From the NCBI GenBank assembly GCA_026985755.1, contig JALSPX010000221.1, positions 1 to 8,377 on the forward strand: a stretch of 8,377 bases of DNA, read 5' to 3'. The translations under genes and the position numbers were made by a program. Below are positions 1 to 6,253 of the stretch, piece after piece. How positions within the stretch are numbered: position 1 is the stretch's first letter; every line of letters starts with the position of its first letter. The notes under the pieces are model-generated. The model was not told the DNA's origin and did no database searches. It saw nothing but the letters and a program-made list of their open reading frames with translations. The DNA is from Sulfurovum sp. (GTDB lineage Bacteria > Campylobacterota > Campylobacteria > Campylobacterales > Sulfurovaceae).

Positions 1-690
1 ATGGCTCAGGTACATTTAGATGCCAAAATAGAGCCTATAGAGACAGAGATAGGATACGATAGTCGTGATAAGGCGTATCGTACTGCCGTAACCGATTATA
101 GTTCTTATGCACGAGAAGCGCATGTGACCGTACGTAGACTGCGTCAAGTCTATAAGCGAGATGCACTTTTTAAGGCATGGATGGAAAATGAAAAAATCCG
201 TCCTATTTTACAGCAAATACTCAATGACCAAGTGGTGATTACCACTGCACATCATAACTCTATTATGACCAAGATGCCCTACTATAGTACTGAAACAAAA
301 TGGCACCAAGACAGACGTTACTGGCGTTATAGTGATGACAATTTAGTGAGTGTGTGGCTAGCACTAGATGATGAGACGAATGACAATGGAGTGTTAGAGT
401 TTATTCCGGGTAGCCATAAGATGACCTTTGATGCAGGGCAGTTTGATGAGAAAGAGTATTTCTCTGAAGATACTATAAAAAATCAAAAAATTATAGCTAC
501 CAAAGTCTCTACCAATTTACAAAAAGGGGATGTGGTACTGTTTCACTCTTTACTTTTGCATAGAGCCAATAAAAATAGTACAGATGAACCTAAAATATCG
601 TTTGTTTATACTGTAAAAGGTAGAAAAACAAAGGCTATAGAGGGGACAAGATCTGCAGAGTTTCCTGAGATTATACTGCCTGTATTATAA
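1..690 (+). CDS. PhyH-family Fe(II)/2-oxoglutarate dioxygenase, 5' end missing
   Basis: This is the 3' part of a phytanoyl-CoA dioxygenase (PhyH) family protein, a non-haem iron oxygenase that couples 2-oxoglutarate decarboxylation to hydroxylation of a small substrate. The iron-binding HxD is H102-Q-D104 in the visible reading, and the distal histidine is H187 in LLLHRANKNS. Between them are the usual VSVWLALDD strand, the GVLEFIPGSHK turn and KGDVVLFHS. The residue 11 after the distal histidine, normally the arginine that salt-bridges 2-oxoglutarate, is lysine here (K198). The frame is open from the first base. The Met at position 1 is probably internal, because family members usually have some 40 more N-terminal residues. 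The substrate cannot be told. The gene ends 119 bp before trxA and no terminator hairpin is evident after it. The family call is secure; any specific role is unknown. Confidence 0.85.
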   Translation: MAQVHLDAKIEPIETEIGYDSRDKAYRTAVTDYSSYAREAHVTVRRLRQVYKRDALFKAWMENEKIRPILQQILNDQVVITTAHHNSIMTKMPYYSTETKWHQDRRYWRYSDDNLVSVWLALDDETNDNGVLEFIPGSHKMTFDAGQFDEKEYFSEDTIKNQKIIATKVSTNLQKGDVVLFHSLLLHRANKNSTDEPKISFVYTVKGRKTKAIEGTRSAEFPEIILPVL

Positions 691-775
691 GTGCAATAAT
701 ACACATATCTTACACACTCTATAGATATTATGCAAAATATAAGTTGTGAAAATAACTTTATTAATGATATTACGA

Positions 776-781
776 TATAAT
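776..781 (+). promoter_or_regulatory. Putative -10 box for trxA
   Basis: A perfect TATAAT lies 28 bp upstream of the trxA start in a very AT-rich stretch. No good TTGACA -35 box stands at 16-18 bp, which is usual for sigma-70 promoters of Campylobacterota. A ribosome binding site AAGGA (798-802) follows, 7 nt before the ATG. Confidence 0.45.
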
Positions 782-809
782 TTTTGAAATTAATATTAAG
801 GATTTAAAT

Positions 810-1127
810 ATGGCAAAATATGTAGAATTGACAAATGACAATTTCGATGCAACAATCAAAGAGGGTGTAACAATGGTAGACTTTTGGGCTCCATGGTGTG
901 GACCTTGTAGAATGATTGCTCCAGTGATTGAAGAGTTGGCTGAAGATTTTGATGGTAAAGCAACGATTGCAAAAGTAAACACAGATGAGCAACAAGAAAT
1001 TTCTGTAAAATATGGAATCAGATCTATCCCAGCAATTCTTTTCTTTAAAGATGGCGAAATGGTAGACCAAATGGTTGGTGCAGCTTCTAAAGATGCATTT
1101 GCGGAAAAACTTAACGCAATACTATAA
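810..1127 (+). CDS. trxA: Thioredoxin
   Basis: Cytosolic thioredoxin, the small dithiol electron carrier that reduces disulfides in target proteins and is itself recharged by thioredoxin reductase. At 105 residues it has the standard single-domain length. The active site is W29-C30-G31-P32-C33 in the context VDFWAPWCGPC, with the buried D24 before it and the cis-proline loop RSIPAILFF (P74) opposite. The C-terminal GAASKDAFAEKL helix is typical. The ATG start is supported by AAGGA at 798-802. Two stop codons follow in tandem (TAA TAG). Its likely partner TrxB is encoded 227 bp downstream, but a separate promoter-like box and a structured spacer suggest the two can be expressed independently. 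Confidence 0.97.
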   Translation: MAKYVELTNDNFDATIKEGVTMVDFWAPWCGPCRMIAPVIEELAEDFDGKATIAKVNTDEQQEISVKYGIRSIPAILFFKDGEMVDQMVGAASKDAFAEKLNAIL

Positions 1128-1138
1128 TAGAACGTTAC

Positions 1139-1151
1139 AGGGCAAAGCCCT
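1139..1151 (+). terminator. Weak hairpin after trxA
   Basis: AGGGC-AAA-GCCCT forms a 5-bp stem with a 3-base loop 12 bp after the trxA stop and is followed by TTAAATGTCTC rather than a full T-run. It may be a weak intrinsic terminator or an mRNA 3'-end stabiliser for trxA. Confidence 0.4.
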
Positions 1152-1182
1152 TTAAATGTCTCTTATGTAAAATTACCATTAA

Positions 1183-1265
1183 GGAAATTTGAAATAAGGG
1201 ATTATTGACACTGGGTCTACTTGAGCAGTAGGCTCATGTGACTAGTCACATCTAAAAAAATTTCC
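1183..1265. other. Nested inverted repeats, candidate structured RNA or small MITE-like element
   Basis: Most of the 227-bp trxA-trxB spacer is occupied by ordered dyads. An outer pair GGAAATTT (1183-1190) / AAATTTCC (1258-1265) encloses two adjoining hairpins. The first is GGGTCTAC (1213-1220) with GTAGGCTC (1228-1235), an 8-bp stem including two G-T pairs and a 7-base loop TTGAGCA. The second starts at the next base: the perfect 16-bp palindrome ATGTGACTAGTCACAT (1236-1251), which can fold with a CTAG loop. Together they could form a three-way junction. I do not recognise it as a known riboswitch class. It ends 45 bp before the trxB -10-like box, so it may belong to the trxA 3' UTR, to a small RNA, or be an inserted element. 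No target-site duplication is clear. Confidence 0.4.
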
Positions 1266-1310
1266 CCCAAAATATTTTCCTGCAAAATTATTAACCAAGT
1301 ATTTAAAGTG

Positions 1311-1316
1311 TATAAT
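1311..1316 (+). promoter_or_regulatory. Putative -10 box for trxB-dapB
   Basis: A perfect TATAAT sits 38 bp upstream of the trxB start within AT-rich DNA, without a convincing -35 box. The trxB ribosome binding site AAGGAT is at 1344-1349. Confidence 0.45.
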
Positions 1317-1354
1317 TTGAATAATTATTTGTTTAACTATTTTAAGGATATGAG

Positions 1355-2296
1355 ATGCTAGATTGTGCGATTATCGGTGGTGGACCAGCAGGTTTAACCG
1401 CAGGACTTTATACGACACGTGGTGGATTGCAAAATGTCACCATGTTTGAGATGGGGTTGCCTGGTGGGCAGATTACCCAAAGTTCTGAGATAGAGAACTA
1501 CCCAGGGTTTTTTGAGCATGACAAAACAGGTATGGACTTTATGGATACCTGGCAAAAACAGTGTTTTCATTTTGGGCTAAAACACGAGATGAAAAAAGTA
1601 GAGCGTGTAGCCAAAACTGGCGAACACTTCACTGTGACACTTGAAGGTGGCGACACAGTAGAAGCCAAAACGGTTATCGTGGGAACAGGATCTACCCCTA
1701 AACGTGCAGGTTTTAAGGGTGAAGATGAGTTCTTTGGTAAAGGGGTGAGTACTTGTGCAACATGTGATGGTTTTTTCTATAAAGACAAACCTGTGACGGT
1801 GCTAGGTGGGGGTGACACTGCACTGGAAGAAGCATTTTTCCTTTCTAATATCTGTTCAGATGTCTATGTGGTGCATAGACGTGATACCTTTAGAGCAGCA
1901 CCTCCAACGCTCGATAGAGTGATGCGAAAAGAGAACATACACCTCGTCACAGACTCTGTGATAGAAGAAGCCTATGGTGACGCCATGGGACTGCAAGGTG
2001 TCAAGATAAAAAATACAAAAACAGGTGAAATCACAGATATGGCAAATACAGGACTCTTTGTCTTTGTAGGGCATGATGTGCGTAACGAAGTACTCAAAGA
2101 TGAGAATGGTGAATTTATTTGTAAGATGAATGACTGGGGTCAGGTCATCGTAGATTTGAGTATGAAGACATCGGTAGCAGGTCTGTTTGCTGCAGGTGAC
2201 ATACGTATAGAAGCACCAAAACAGGTCGTATCGGCTGCAGGAGATGGTTCCATCGCAGCGTTACAAGTTATATCATATATTCAGGAGCAACAGTAA
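1355..2296 (+). CDS. trxB: Thioredoxin reductase (NADPH)
   Basis: Flavoenzyme that passes electrons from NADPH through FAD and a redox disulfide to thioredoxin in the cytosol. Length is 313 residues, standard for the low-molecular-weight bacterial type. The FAD-binding GGGPAG motif is at residues 8-13, followed by PGGQI and IENYPGF. The redox-active CATC is at 134-137 in the context VSTCATCDGFFY. The NADPH-binding GGGDTA is at 151-156 with HRRDTFRA at 174-181, whose arginines fit NADPH preference. The C-terminal FAD contact GLFAAGDIR is at 277-284. The start at 1355 is chosen because AAGGAT (1344-1349) is well spaced; an ATG at 1350 is in another frame and stops at once. The stop overlaps the dapB start by one base (TAATG), implying co-transcription and translational coupling. 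Confidence 0.97.
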   Translation: MLDCAIIGGGPAGLTAGLYTTRGGLQNVTMFEMGLPGGQITQSSEIENYPGFFEHDKTGMDFMDTWQKQCFHFGLKHEMKKVERVAKTGEHFTVTLEGGDTVEAKTVIVGTGSTPKRAGFKGEDEFFGKGVSTCATCDGFFYKDKPVTVLGGGDTALEEAFFLSNICSDVYVVHRRDTFRAAPPTLDRVMRKENIHLVTDSVIEEAYGDAMGLQGVKIKNTKTGEITDMANTGLFVFVGHDVRNEVLKDENGEFICKMNDWGQVIVDLSMKTSVAGLFAAGDIRIEAPKQVVSAAGDGSIAALQVISYIQEQQ

Positions 2297-3063
2297 TGGC
2301 GAAAGTAGGTATAGTCGGTAGTACAGGTAGAGTGGGTAATCTTCTTATAGATTCTTTGTTACATGATAGTGAATTGCCTTTAAGTGCAGTGCACGTATTT
2401 GATGCGTTAAAAAGAGATTTACCAAGTGATGTACTGGTGACAAACAGTATGAAGGCGTTGTTAGAAAACTGTGACATTGTGATAGACTTTTCAGCACCAG
2501 TTGCGACCCAAGCACTGTGTGAAGCAGCCTTAGAAAACCCTACGCCATTGGTCATCGCAACCACAGGCTTTACAGAACATCAGCAAAATTTGATGGAGGA
2601 AGCCTCTAAAAAAATGCCAGTGCTATATGCATCTAATATGTCAGCAGGTATCGCATTGCTTAAACAACTGGTAGAAAAAGTATCGGCAACCTTGCAAGAC
2701 TTTGATATAGAGATAGTTGAGCAACATCACAAACATAAAGTAGATGCACCAAGTGGTACGGCATTGACCCTAGGTGAGTTTGCTGCCAAAGGTAGAGGAC
2801 TAGACCTTGATAAAGTACGTGTCTCTGGACGTGATGGACAAATAGGTGCCAGAACCAAAGATGAGATAGCAGTCATGGCACTACGTGGTGGTGACATTGT
2901 AGGGCGTCATACGGTAGGGTTTTACAATGATGGTGAATTCTTAGAGCTTAACCATACAGCAACAAGTAGAGAAACATTCTCTAAAGGTGCCATAAGAGCG
3001 GCAAAATGGTTGGTCAACCAAGAGAGTGGACTCTACTCTATTAACGACTGCCTTGGAATTTAG
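2296..3063 (+). CDS. dapB: 4-hydroxy-tetrahydrodipicolinate reductase
   Basis: Cytosolic NAD(P)H-dependent reductase of the diaminopimelate/lysine pathway, which reduces the DapA product to tetrahydrodipicolinate for lysine and peptidoglycan synthesis. The 255-residue length fits the family. The Rossmann dinucleotide motif is GIVGSTGRVG (residues 5-14), the nucleotide-contact loop IATTGF is at 87-92, and ASNMSAG is at 112-118. The family signature EQHHKHKVDAPSGTAL (142-157) carries the catalytic histidines H144/H145, lysine K148 and the substrate-binding SGTA. The interior is complete through RGGDIVGRHTVGF and ELNHTATSRETF. The ATG shares its first base with the last base of the trxB stop, and GGAG at 2284-2287 serves as ribosome binding site inside the end of trxB. 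It is followed by a repeat-filled spacer before purF. Confidence 0.96.
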   Translation: MAKVGIVGSTGRVGNLLIDSLLHDSELPLSAVHVFDALKRDLPSDVLVTNSMKALLENCDIVIDFSAPVATQALCEAALENPTPLVIATTGFTEHQQNLMEEASKKMPVLYASNMSAGIALLKQLVEKVSATLQDFDIEIVEQHHKHKVDAPSGTALTLGEFAAKGRGLDLDKVRVSGRDGQIGARTKDEIAVMALRGGDIVGRHTVGFYNDGEFLELNHTATSRETFSKGAIRAAKWLVNQESGLYSINDCLGI

Positions 3064-3091
3064 AAATGAGAAATGAGAAATTAGAAATGAC
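3064..3091. repeat. Heptamer tandem repeat AAATGAG x4 (imperfect)
   Basis: Directly after the dapB stop come four 7-bp units: AAATGAG, AAATGAG, AAATTAG, AAATGAC. It is purine-rich on this strand and intergenic. Copy-number change here would not shift a reading frame. Confidence 0.8.
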
Positions 3092-3100
3092 TACAACAAA

Positions 3101-3130
3101 CTCTTCACTCTTCACTCTTCACTCTTCACT
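3101..3130. repeat. Heptamer tandem repeat CTCTTCA x4.3
   Basis: Thirty bases of perfect CTCTTCA repeats (four full units plus CT) lie 9 bp after the preceding heptamer array and 7 bp before the purF ribosome binding site AAAGGAGG (3138-3145). The tract is all pyrimidine apart from one A per unit. Slippage here would change the purF leader length but not coding sequence. Confidence 0.85.
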
Positions 3131-3151
3131 TGACTCCAAAGGAGGCATATT

Positions 3152-4519
3152 ATGTGTGCAATCGTAGGTGTATTTGGTGCGAAAAAGGCTTCAACGGTAG
3201 CGTATTATTCGCTTTTTTCTATGCAACATCGTGGGCAGGAAGCTACAGGAATCTCTACAGCCAATGGTGAAAAGATTAAACTCTATAAAAAACGTGGTAT
3301 GGTGGCAGATGTTTTTTCACAAAGTACACTAGATAGTATGGAGGGCGGCTGTGCTGTTGGACACAACCGTTATTCTACGGCAGGTAGTGAATCGGCAGGG
3401 GATGCTCAGCCTGTTTTTGCCAAGTATAAACTGGGTGAAATCTCGGTGGTACACAATGGTAATCTCATTAACAAGCATGAAGTAAGAACAGAACTTATCG
3501 ACAGAGGGGCTATCTTCCAGACCGATATGGACACGGAAAATATTATCCATCTTATTGCCAAGTCTGATAAAGATTCATTGGAAGACCGTATTAAAGATAT
3601 GTTGACCAAGATTGAGGGTGCGTATTGTCTAGCGATACAGAGCCGTTCTAAAATGTTTGTGATTCGTGATCGTTTTGGTATACGTCCTTTGAGTCTTGGT
3701 AAGCTTAAAGATGGTGGATACATTGTTGCTTCTGAGACCTGTGCTTTTGACCTTGTAGGGGCAGAGTTTGTACGTGATGTAGAGCCTGGTGAGATGCTTA
3801 TTTTTGAAGAGGGTAAAGAGCCAGCTTCACAAAAAGTCTTTGAAGCAGACTACCATCCTTGTGCGTTTGAGTACATCTATTTCGCTAGACCAGACTCTAC
3901 GATAGATGGTAAAAATGTCTATGAGATGCGTCTTGAGATGGGTAAAAGACTCGCCAAAGAAACCCCTGCAGAGATAGACCTTGTCTTACCTGTGCCAGAC
4001 TCTGGTGTGGCAGCAGCCAAAGGCTATGCTGATGGTATGGGTGTGCCTTTTGAGATGGGGATCGTACGTAACCACTATGTAGGGCGTACCTTTATTGAGC
4101 CTACCCAAGAGATACGTGACCTCAAAGTAAAACTAAAACTCTCTCCAATCAAGCATCTGATAGCAGGGAAAAGGGTAGCCATCATAGATGACTCACTGGT
4201 ACGAGGTACAACGTCTAAACAAATCGTACGTATGCTTAAAGAAGCAGGAGCAAAAGAGGTACATATGCGTATCGCAGCCCCTGAGATAAAGTATCCATGT
4301 CGTTATGGGATAGATACGCCTACCAAAGAAGAGCTCATCTCTACCAAGTACACCCCTGAAGAGATAGCCAAAAACATGGGTGCAGACTCCCTTGGTTTCC
4401 TCTCTCTTGAGGGGCTTAAAGTTTCATTGGGTGATGATAGAGACTACTCATTAGTCAGCTTCGATGGCAACTACTTCGCTGGAGGTAATGCCGATAGTCC
4501 TAGTTGTGGGGATGTGTAA
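3152..4519 (+). CDS. purF: Amidophosphoribosyltransferase (glutamine PRPP amidotransferase)
   Basis: First committed enzyme of de novo purine synthesis: it makes 5-phosphoribosylamine from PRPP and glutamine-derived ammonia. At 455 residues it is full length. The N-terminal glutaminase (Ntn) domain starts with the nucleophile C2 directly after Met, so there is no propeptide; it continues with HRGQEATGI (26-34), GHNRYSTAG (70-78) and HNGNL (101-105). The phosphoribosyltransferase half has YFARPDS (243-249), PVPDSG (280-285) and the PRPP loop VAIIDDSLVRGTTS (342-355). Two cysteines match Fe-S ligand positions of the Bacillus type (C237, C383), but the C-terminal CxxC pair is absent, so a 4Fe-4S cluster is unlikely. 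An excellent AAAGGAGG ribosome binding site lies 6 nt before the ATG. The last 184 bp recur at 6038-6221, so the tail of this copy may itself be imported. Confidence 0.97.
   Translation: MCAIVGVFGAKKASTVAYYSLFSMQHRGQEATGISTANGEKIKLYKKRGMVADVFSQSTLDSMEGGCAVGHNRYSTAGSESAGDAQPVFAKYKLGEISVVHNGNLINKHEVRTELIDRGAIFQTDMDTENIIHLIAKSDKDSLEDRIKDMLTKIEGAYCLAIQSRSKMFVIRDRFGIRPLSLGKLKDGGYIVASETCAFDLVGAEFVRDVEPGEMLIFEEGKEPASQKVFEADYHPCAFEYIYFARPDSTIDGKNVYEMRLEMGKRLAKETPAEIDLVLPVPDSGVAAAKGYADGMGVPFEMGIVRNHYVGRTFIEPTQEIRDLKVKLKLSPIKHLIAGKRVAIIDDSLVRGTTSKQIVRMLKEAGAKEVHMRIAAPEIKYPCRYGIDTPTKEELISTKYTPEEIAKNMGADSLGFLSLEGLKVSLGDDRDYSLVSFDGNYFAGGNADSPSCGDV
4336..4519 (+). repeat. purF 3'-end direct repeat, copy 1 (inside intact purF)
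   Basis: The last 184 bp of purF, from the codons for ISTKYTPEE to the stop, align without gaps to 6038-6221. I count 16 mismatches (about 91% identity). The first 51 bp (4336-4386) are identical. Similarity upstream of 4336 fades at once. It continues loosely downstream of the stop as a shared hairpin. Confidence 0.93.
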
Positions 4520-4539
4520 GATTATTTGCTAGATATAAA

Positions 4540-4565
4540 GTGTAAACGTTCATGAACATTTATAC
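4540..4565 (+). terminator. Hairpin after purF, copy 1
   Basis: GTGTAAA-C-GTT / AAC-A-TTTATAC forms a 10-pair stem with one internal C-A mismatch and one G-T pair; the inner part is the palindrome GTTCATGAAC. It starts 21 bp after the purF stop. There is no T-run on the plus strand, so termination efficiency is uncertain. The same design recurs at 6254-6279. Confidence 0.5.
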
Positions 4566-4571
4566 AAATTA

Positions 4572-4593
4572 TGCTATTATCATAAATGATCAT
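4572..4593 (+). promoter_or_regulatory. Putative extended -10 promoter with operator-like dyad before the ATPase gene
   Basis: TGCTATTAT (4572-4580) fits an extended -10 (TGnTATTAT), placing transcription start about 30 nt before the GTG. Overlapping it are two dyads: ATCAT-AA-ATGAT (4579-4590) and the palindrome ATGATCAT (4586-4593). They could bind a regulator, but no candidate regulator is encoded nearby. Confidence 0.35.
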
Positions 4594-4617
4594 ATACATT
4601 TACGATAAGGAATCAAT

Positions 4618-5802
4618 GTGCTTAAAAATATAAAAAGATATCAAGATAGGTTTTTAAAATCATTTGATATTACTTACAGGCGATATCTGTTTAAAGAGAT
4701 AGATTTTGATGATAAGATGATAGCCATTTTTGGAGCAAGAGGTGTTGGTAAAACGACTATGCTCTTTCAGTATCTCCTTGATTTACAAAAAGAAAATAAA
4801 GAAGCACTTTATATCTCTCTTGACTATCCATTTTTAAGTGGCATGGATTTGATAGAGATTGTTGAAGCTTTTGTCGATAGTGGTGGGGAATATCTGCTTT
4901 TAGATGAGGTGCATCGATATAAAGATTTTTCTTCTTATCTCAAAACAATGTATGACCTTTTTGATATAAAAGTAATTTTTACAAGCAGTAGTGCAACATC
5001 TATTCTGAATGCCAAGAGTGACCTTAGCAGAAGAGTAACACTCTACAATCTTTATGGTTTCTCGTTTAGGGAGTATTTGGAGGTGAACTTTTCTATGGTC
5101 TTGGAAAGTTATACACTTGAATCTTTACTCGAAAGACATACAGAGATTGCAAAAACGATACATATAGATATATTGAAAGAGTTTCAAATCTATGTAAAAA
5201 CAGGGTATTATCCATTTTACACGCAAAAACAAAGCTCATATTTGCAAAACCTACTCAATACTATTAATCTTACTATTGATTTAGATTTAACTTCCCTTGG
5301 GCTTATAGAGCAAAAATATACCTATAAACTCAAAAAACTTTTGGAAGTCATTTGTGAGAGTAAACCCTTCGAGGTAAACTATACAAAAATAGCTGCTCTT
5401 GCTGAAATAAGTAGGGTAAAACTCTATGATTATATCAGTTATCTATCGGATGGGCAGATGCTCCTTTTGGTAGATGAAGCATCCAAAGGACTTAAAAAAA
5501 TAAACAAACCCACAAAGATATATTTCAACAATACTAACTTACTTCATGCCTATTGTGAAAATAGTGAAATCGGCACGAGAAGAGAGACGTTTTTTGCCAA
5601 TCAACTGTCGCAACAATATCGTTTGCATATTCCTAAAAAGGGAGATTTTTTGGTAGAAGAAAAGTATCTGTTTGAGATAGGCGGTAAAAATAAAAGCTTT
5701 AAGCAGATAGCAGATATATCTAACTCTTTTGTGGTAGCAGATGATATAGAAGTGGGTAGTGAGAATAAAATACCGCTTTGGTTGTTTGGGTTTTTGTATT
5801 GA
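4618..5802 (+). CDS. Orphan AAA ATPase (AAA_14) with DUF4143-type C-terminus
   Basis: A 394-residue predicted cytosolic P-loop ATPase of the AAA_14/DUF4143 class, found as stand-alone genes in bacteria and archaea; the cellular role is not established. Walker A is GARGVGKTT (residues 39-47), Walker B YLLLDEVHR (92-100, D96/E97), a sensor-like FTSSSA (121-126), and R138/R139 could act as arginine finger. The segment GFSFREYL (147-154) is typical. The C-terminal half includes a predicted helix-turn-helix-like stretch around 252-275. It ends in a restriction-endonuclease-like core, GDFLV (342-346) and FEIGGKNKSFKQI (352-364), a possible D...ExxxK arrangement, before the family-like ending NKIPLWLFGFLY. 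Start is GTG, 6 nt after AAGGA (4607-4611); the overlapping ATG at 4616 is in another frame and stops after five codons. No partner gene is adjacent. Confidence 0.88.
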   Translation: MLKNIKRYQDRFLKSFDITYRRYLFKEIDFDDKMIAIFGARGVGKTTMLFQYLLDLQKENKEALYISLDYPFLSGMDLIEIVEAFVDSGGEYLLLDEVHRYKDFSSYLKTMYDLFDIKVIFTSSSATSILNAKSDLSRRVTLYNLYGFSFREYLEVNFSMVLESYTLESLLERHTEIAKTIHIDILKEFQIYVKTGYYPFYTQKQSSYLQNLLNTINLTIDLDLTSLGLIEQKYTYKLKKLLEVICESKPFEVNYTKIAALAEISRVKLYDYISYLSDGQMLLLVDEASKGLKKINKPTKIYFNNTNLLHAYCENSEIGTRRETFFANQLSQQYRLHIPKKGDFLVEEKYLFEIGGKNKSFKQIADISNSFVVADDIEVGSENKIPLWLFGFLY

Positions 5803-6032
5803 TGGAGGACGGTAATGAATAAGTTCATTGTATACAGTAGCAATAGGTTGCCTACAAAATAAAAGGAGAAAAATTCCATCTCTAGGTACACGCCTCCTTT
5901 CAGTATAAGCCCAAAAATCTTAAATTTTCTCGTTCCCAAAGAGAGCAATAGAGAGATAGGTGGCTTGTGATGAGAGGTTAAGAGGTCTGATAACAATGAC
6001 AACTCTTAAACTCAGCAAGAAACAGAAAAATA
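5803..6032. other. Non-coding spacer between ATPase gene and purF tail copy 2
   Basis: No gene is supported here. An ATG at 5815 preceded by GGAGG opens a frame of only 15 codons. An inverted pair AAAGGAG (5862-5868) / CTCCTTT (5894-5900) spans a 25-base loop. A minus-strand frame runs through much of the stretch but overlaps the ATPase 3' end antisense and shows no ribosome binding site or family motif. This is probably degenerate DNA carried with the ATPase module. Similarity to the purF tail begins sharply at about 6033-6038. Confidence 0.5.
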
Positions 6033-6221
6033 GTGCCCATCTCTACCAAGTACACCCCTGAAGAGATAGCCAAAAACATGGGTGCAGATTCCCTTGGTTT
6101 CCTCTCTCTTGAAGGGCTTAAAGCTTCACTAGGGGATGATAGAGACTACTCATTAGTCAGCTTCGATGGCAACTATTTTGCTGGAGGGAATGTAGATAGT
6201 ACTTCTTTTGGGGATGTGTAG
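6033..6221 (+). pseudogene. purF: purF 3'-end fragment, copy 2
   Basis: This is a detached copy of the PurF C-terminus (last 60 residues plus stop, from the ISTKYTPEE codons). Against the intact gene it has 16 base differences but only 4 residue changes: V to A, A to V, P to T and C to F. The rest are synonymous and TAA becomes TAG. That pattern means it diverged as part of a working purF, not as decaying junk. A GTG at 6033 could open the frame, but there is no ribosome binding site before it and the fragment lacks both catalytic domains, so it is not expected to be functional. It is either the native tail displaced by insertion or the tail brought in by the ATPase module. Confidence 0.9.
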
Positions 6222-6253
6222 GATTTATCTTCTGAAAATGTATAGAATAGAAA

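Noticed and set aside
1..3. ATG at the first base as the start of the PhyH gene
   Set aside because: The predicted product would lack the usual N-terminal segment, and nothing upstream can be seen to support a start; treated as 5'-truncated.
1213..1235. Hairpin with a 7-base loop resembling a tRNA anticodon arm
   Set aside because: No acceptor, D or T arm can be built around it, no T-loop GTTCGA-type sequence is present, and the position after the would-be anticodon is C rather than a purine.
3757..3767. GTAGGGGCAGA inside purF as a REP-like half element
   Set aside because: It is coding sequence for LVGAEF with no inverse partner nearby.
5925..5945. CTCGTTCCCAAAG, similar to half of a widespread intergenic palindrome
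   Set aside because: The matching inverse half is missing nearby, so it cannot be distinguished from chance.
5601..6002. Minus-strand 133-codon frame
   Set aside because: It overlaps the 3' end of the ATPase gene antisense, has no ribosome binding site and reads as low-complexity hydrophobic sequence.
6033..6221. A 62-codon GTG-started ORF as an independent gene
   Set aside because: It is the PurF C-terminal tail in duplicate, without a ribosome binding site or any catalytic domain; recorded as a pseudogene fragment.
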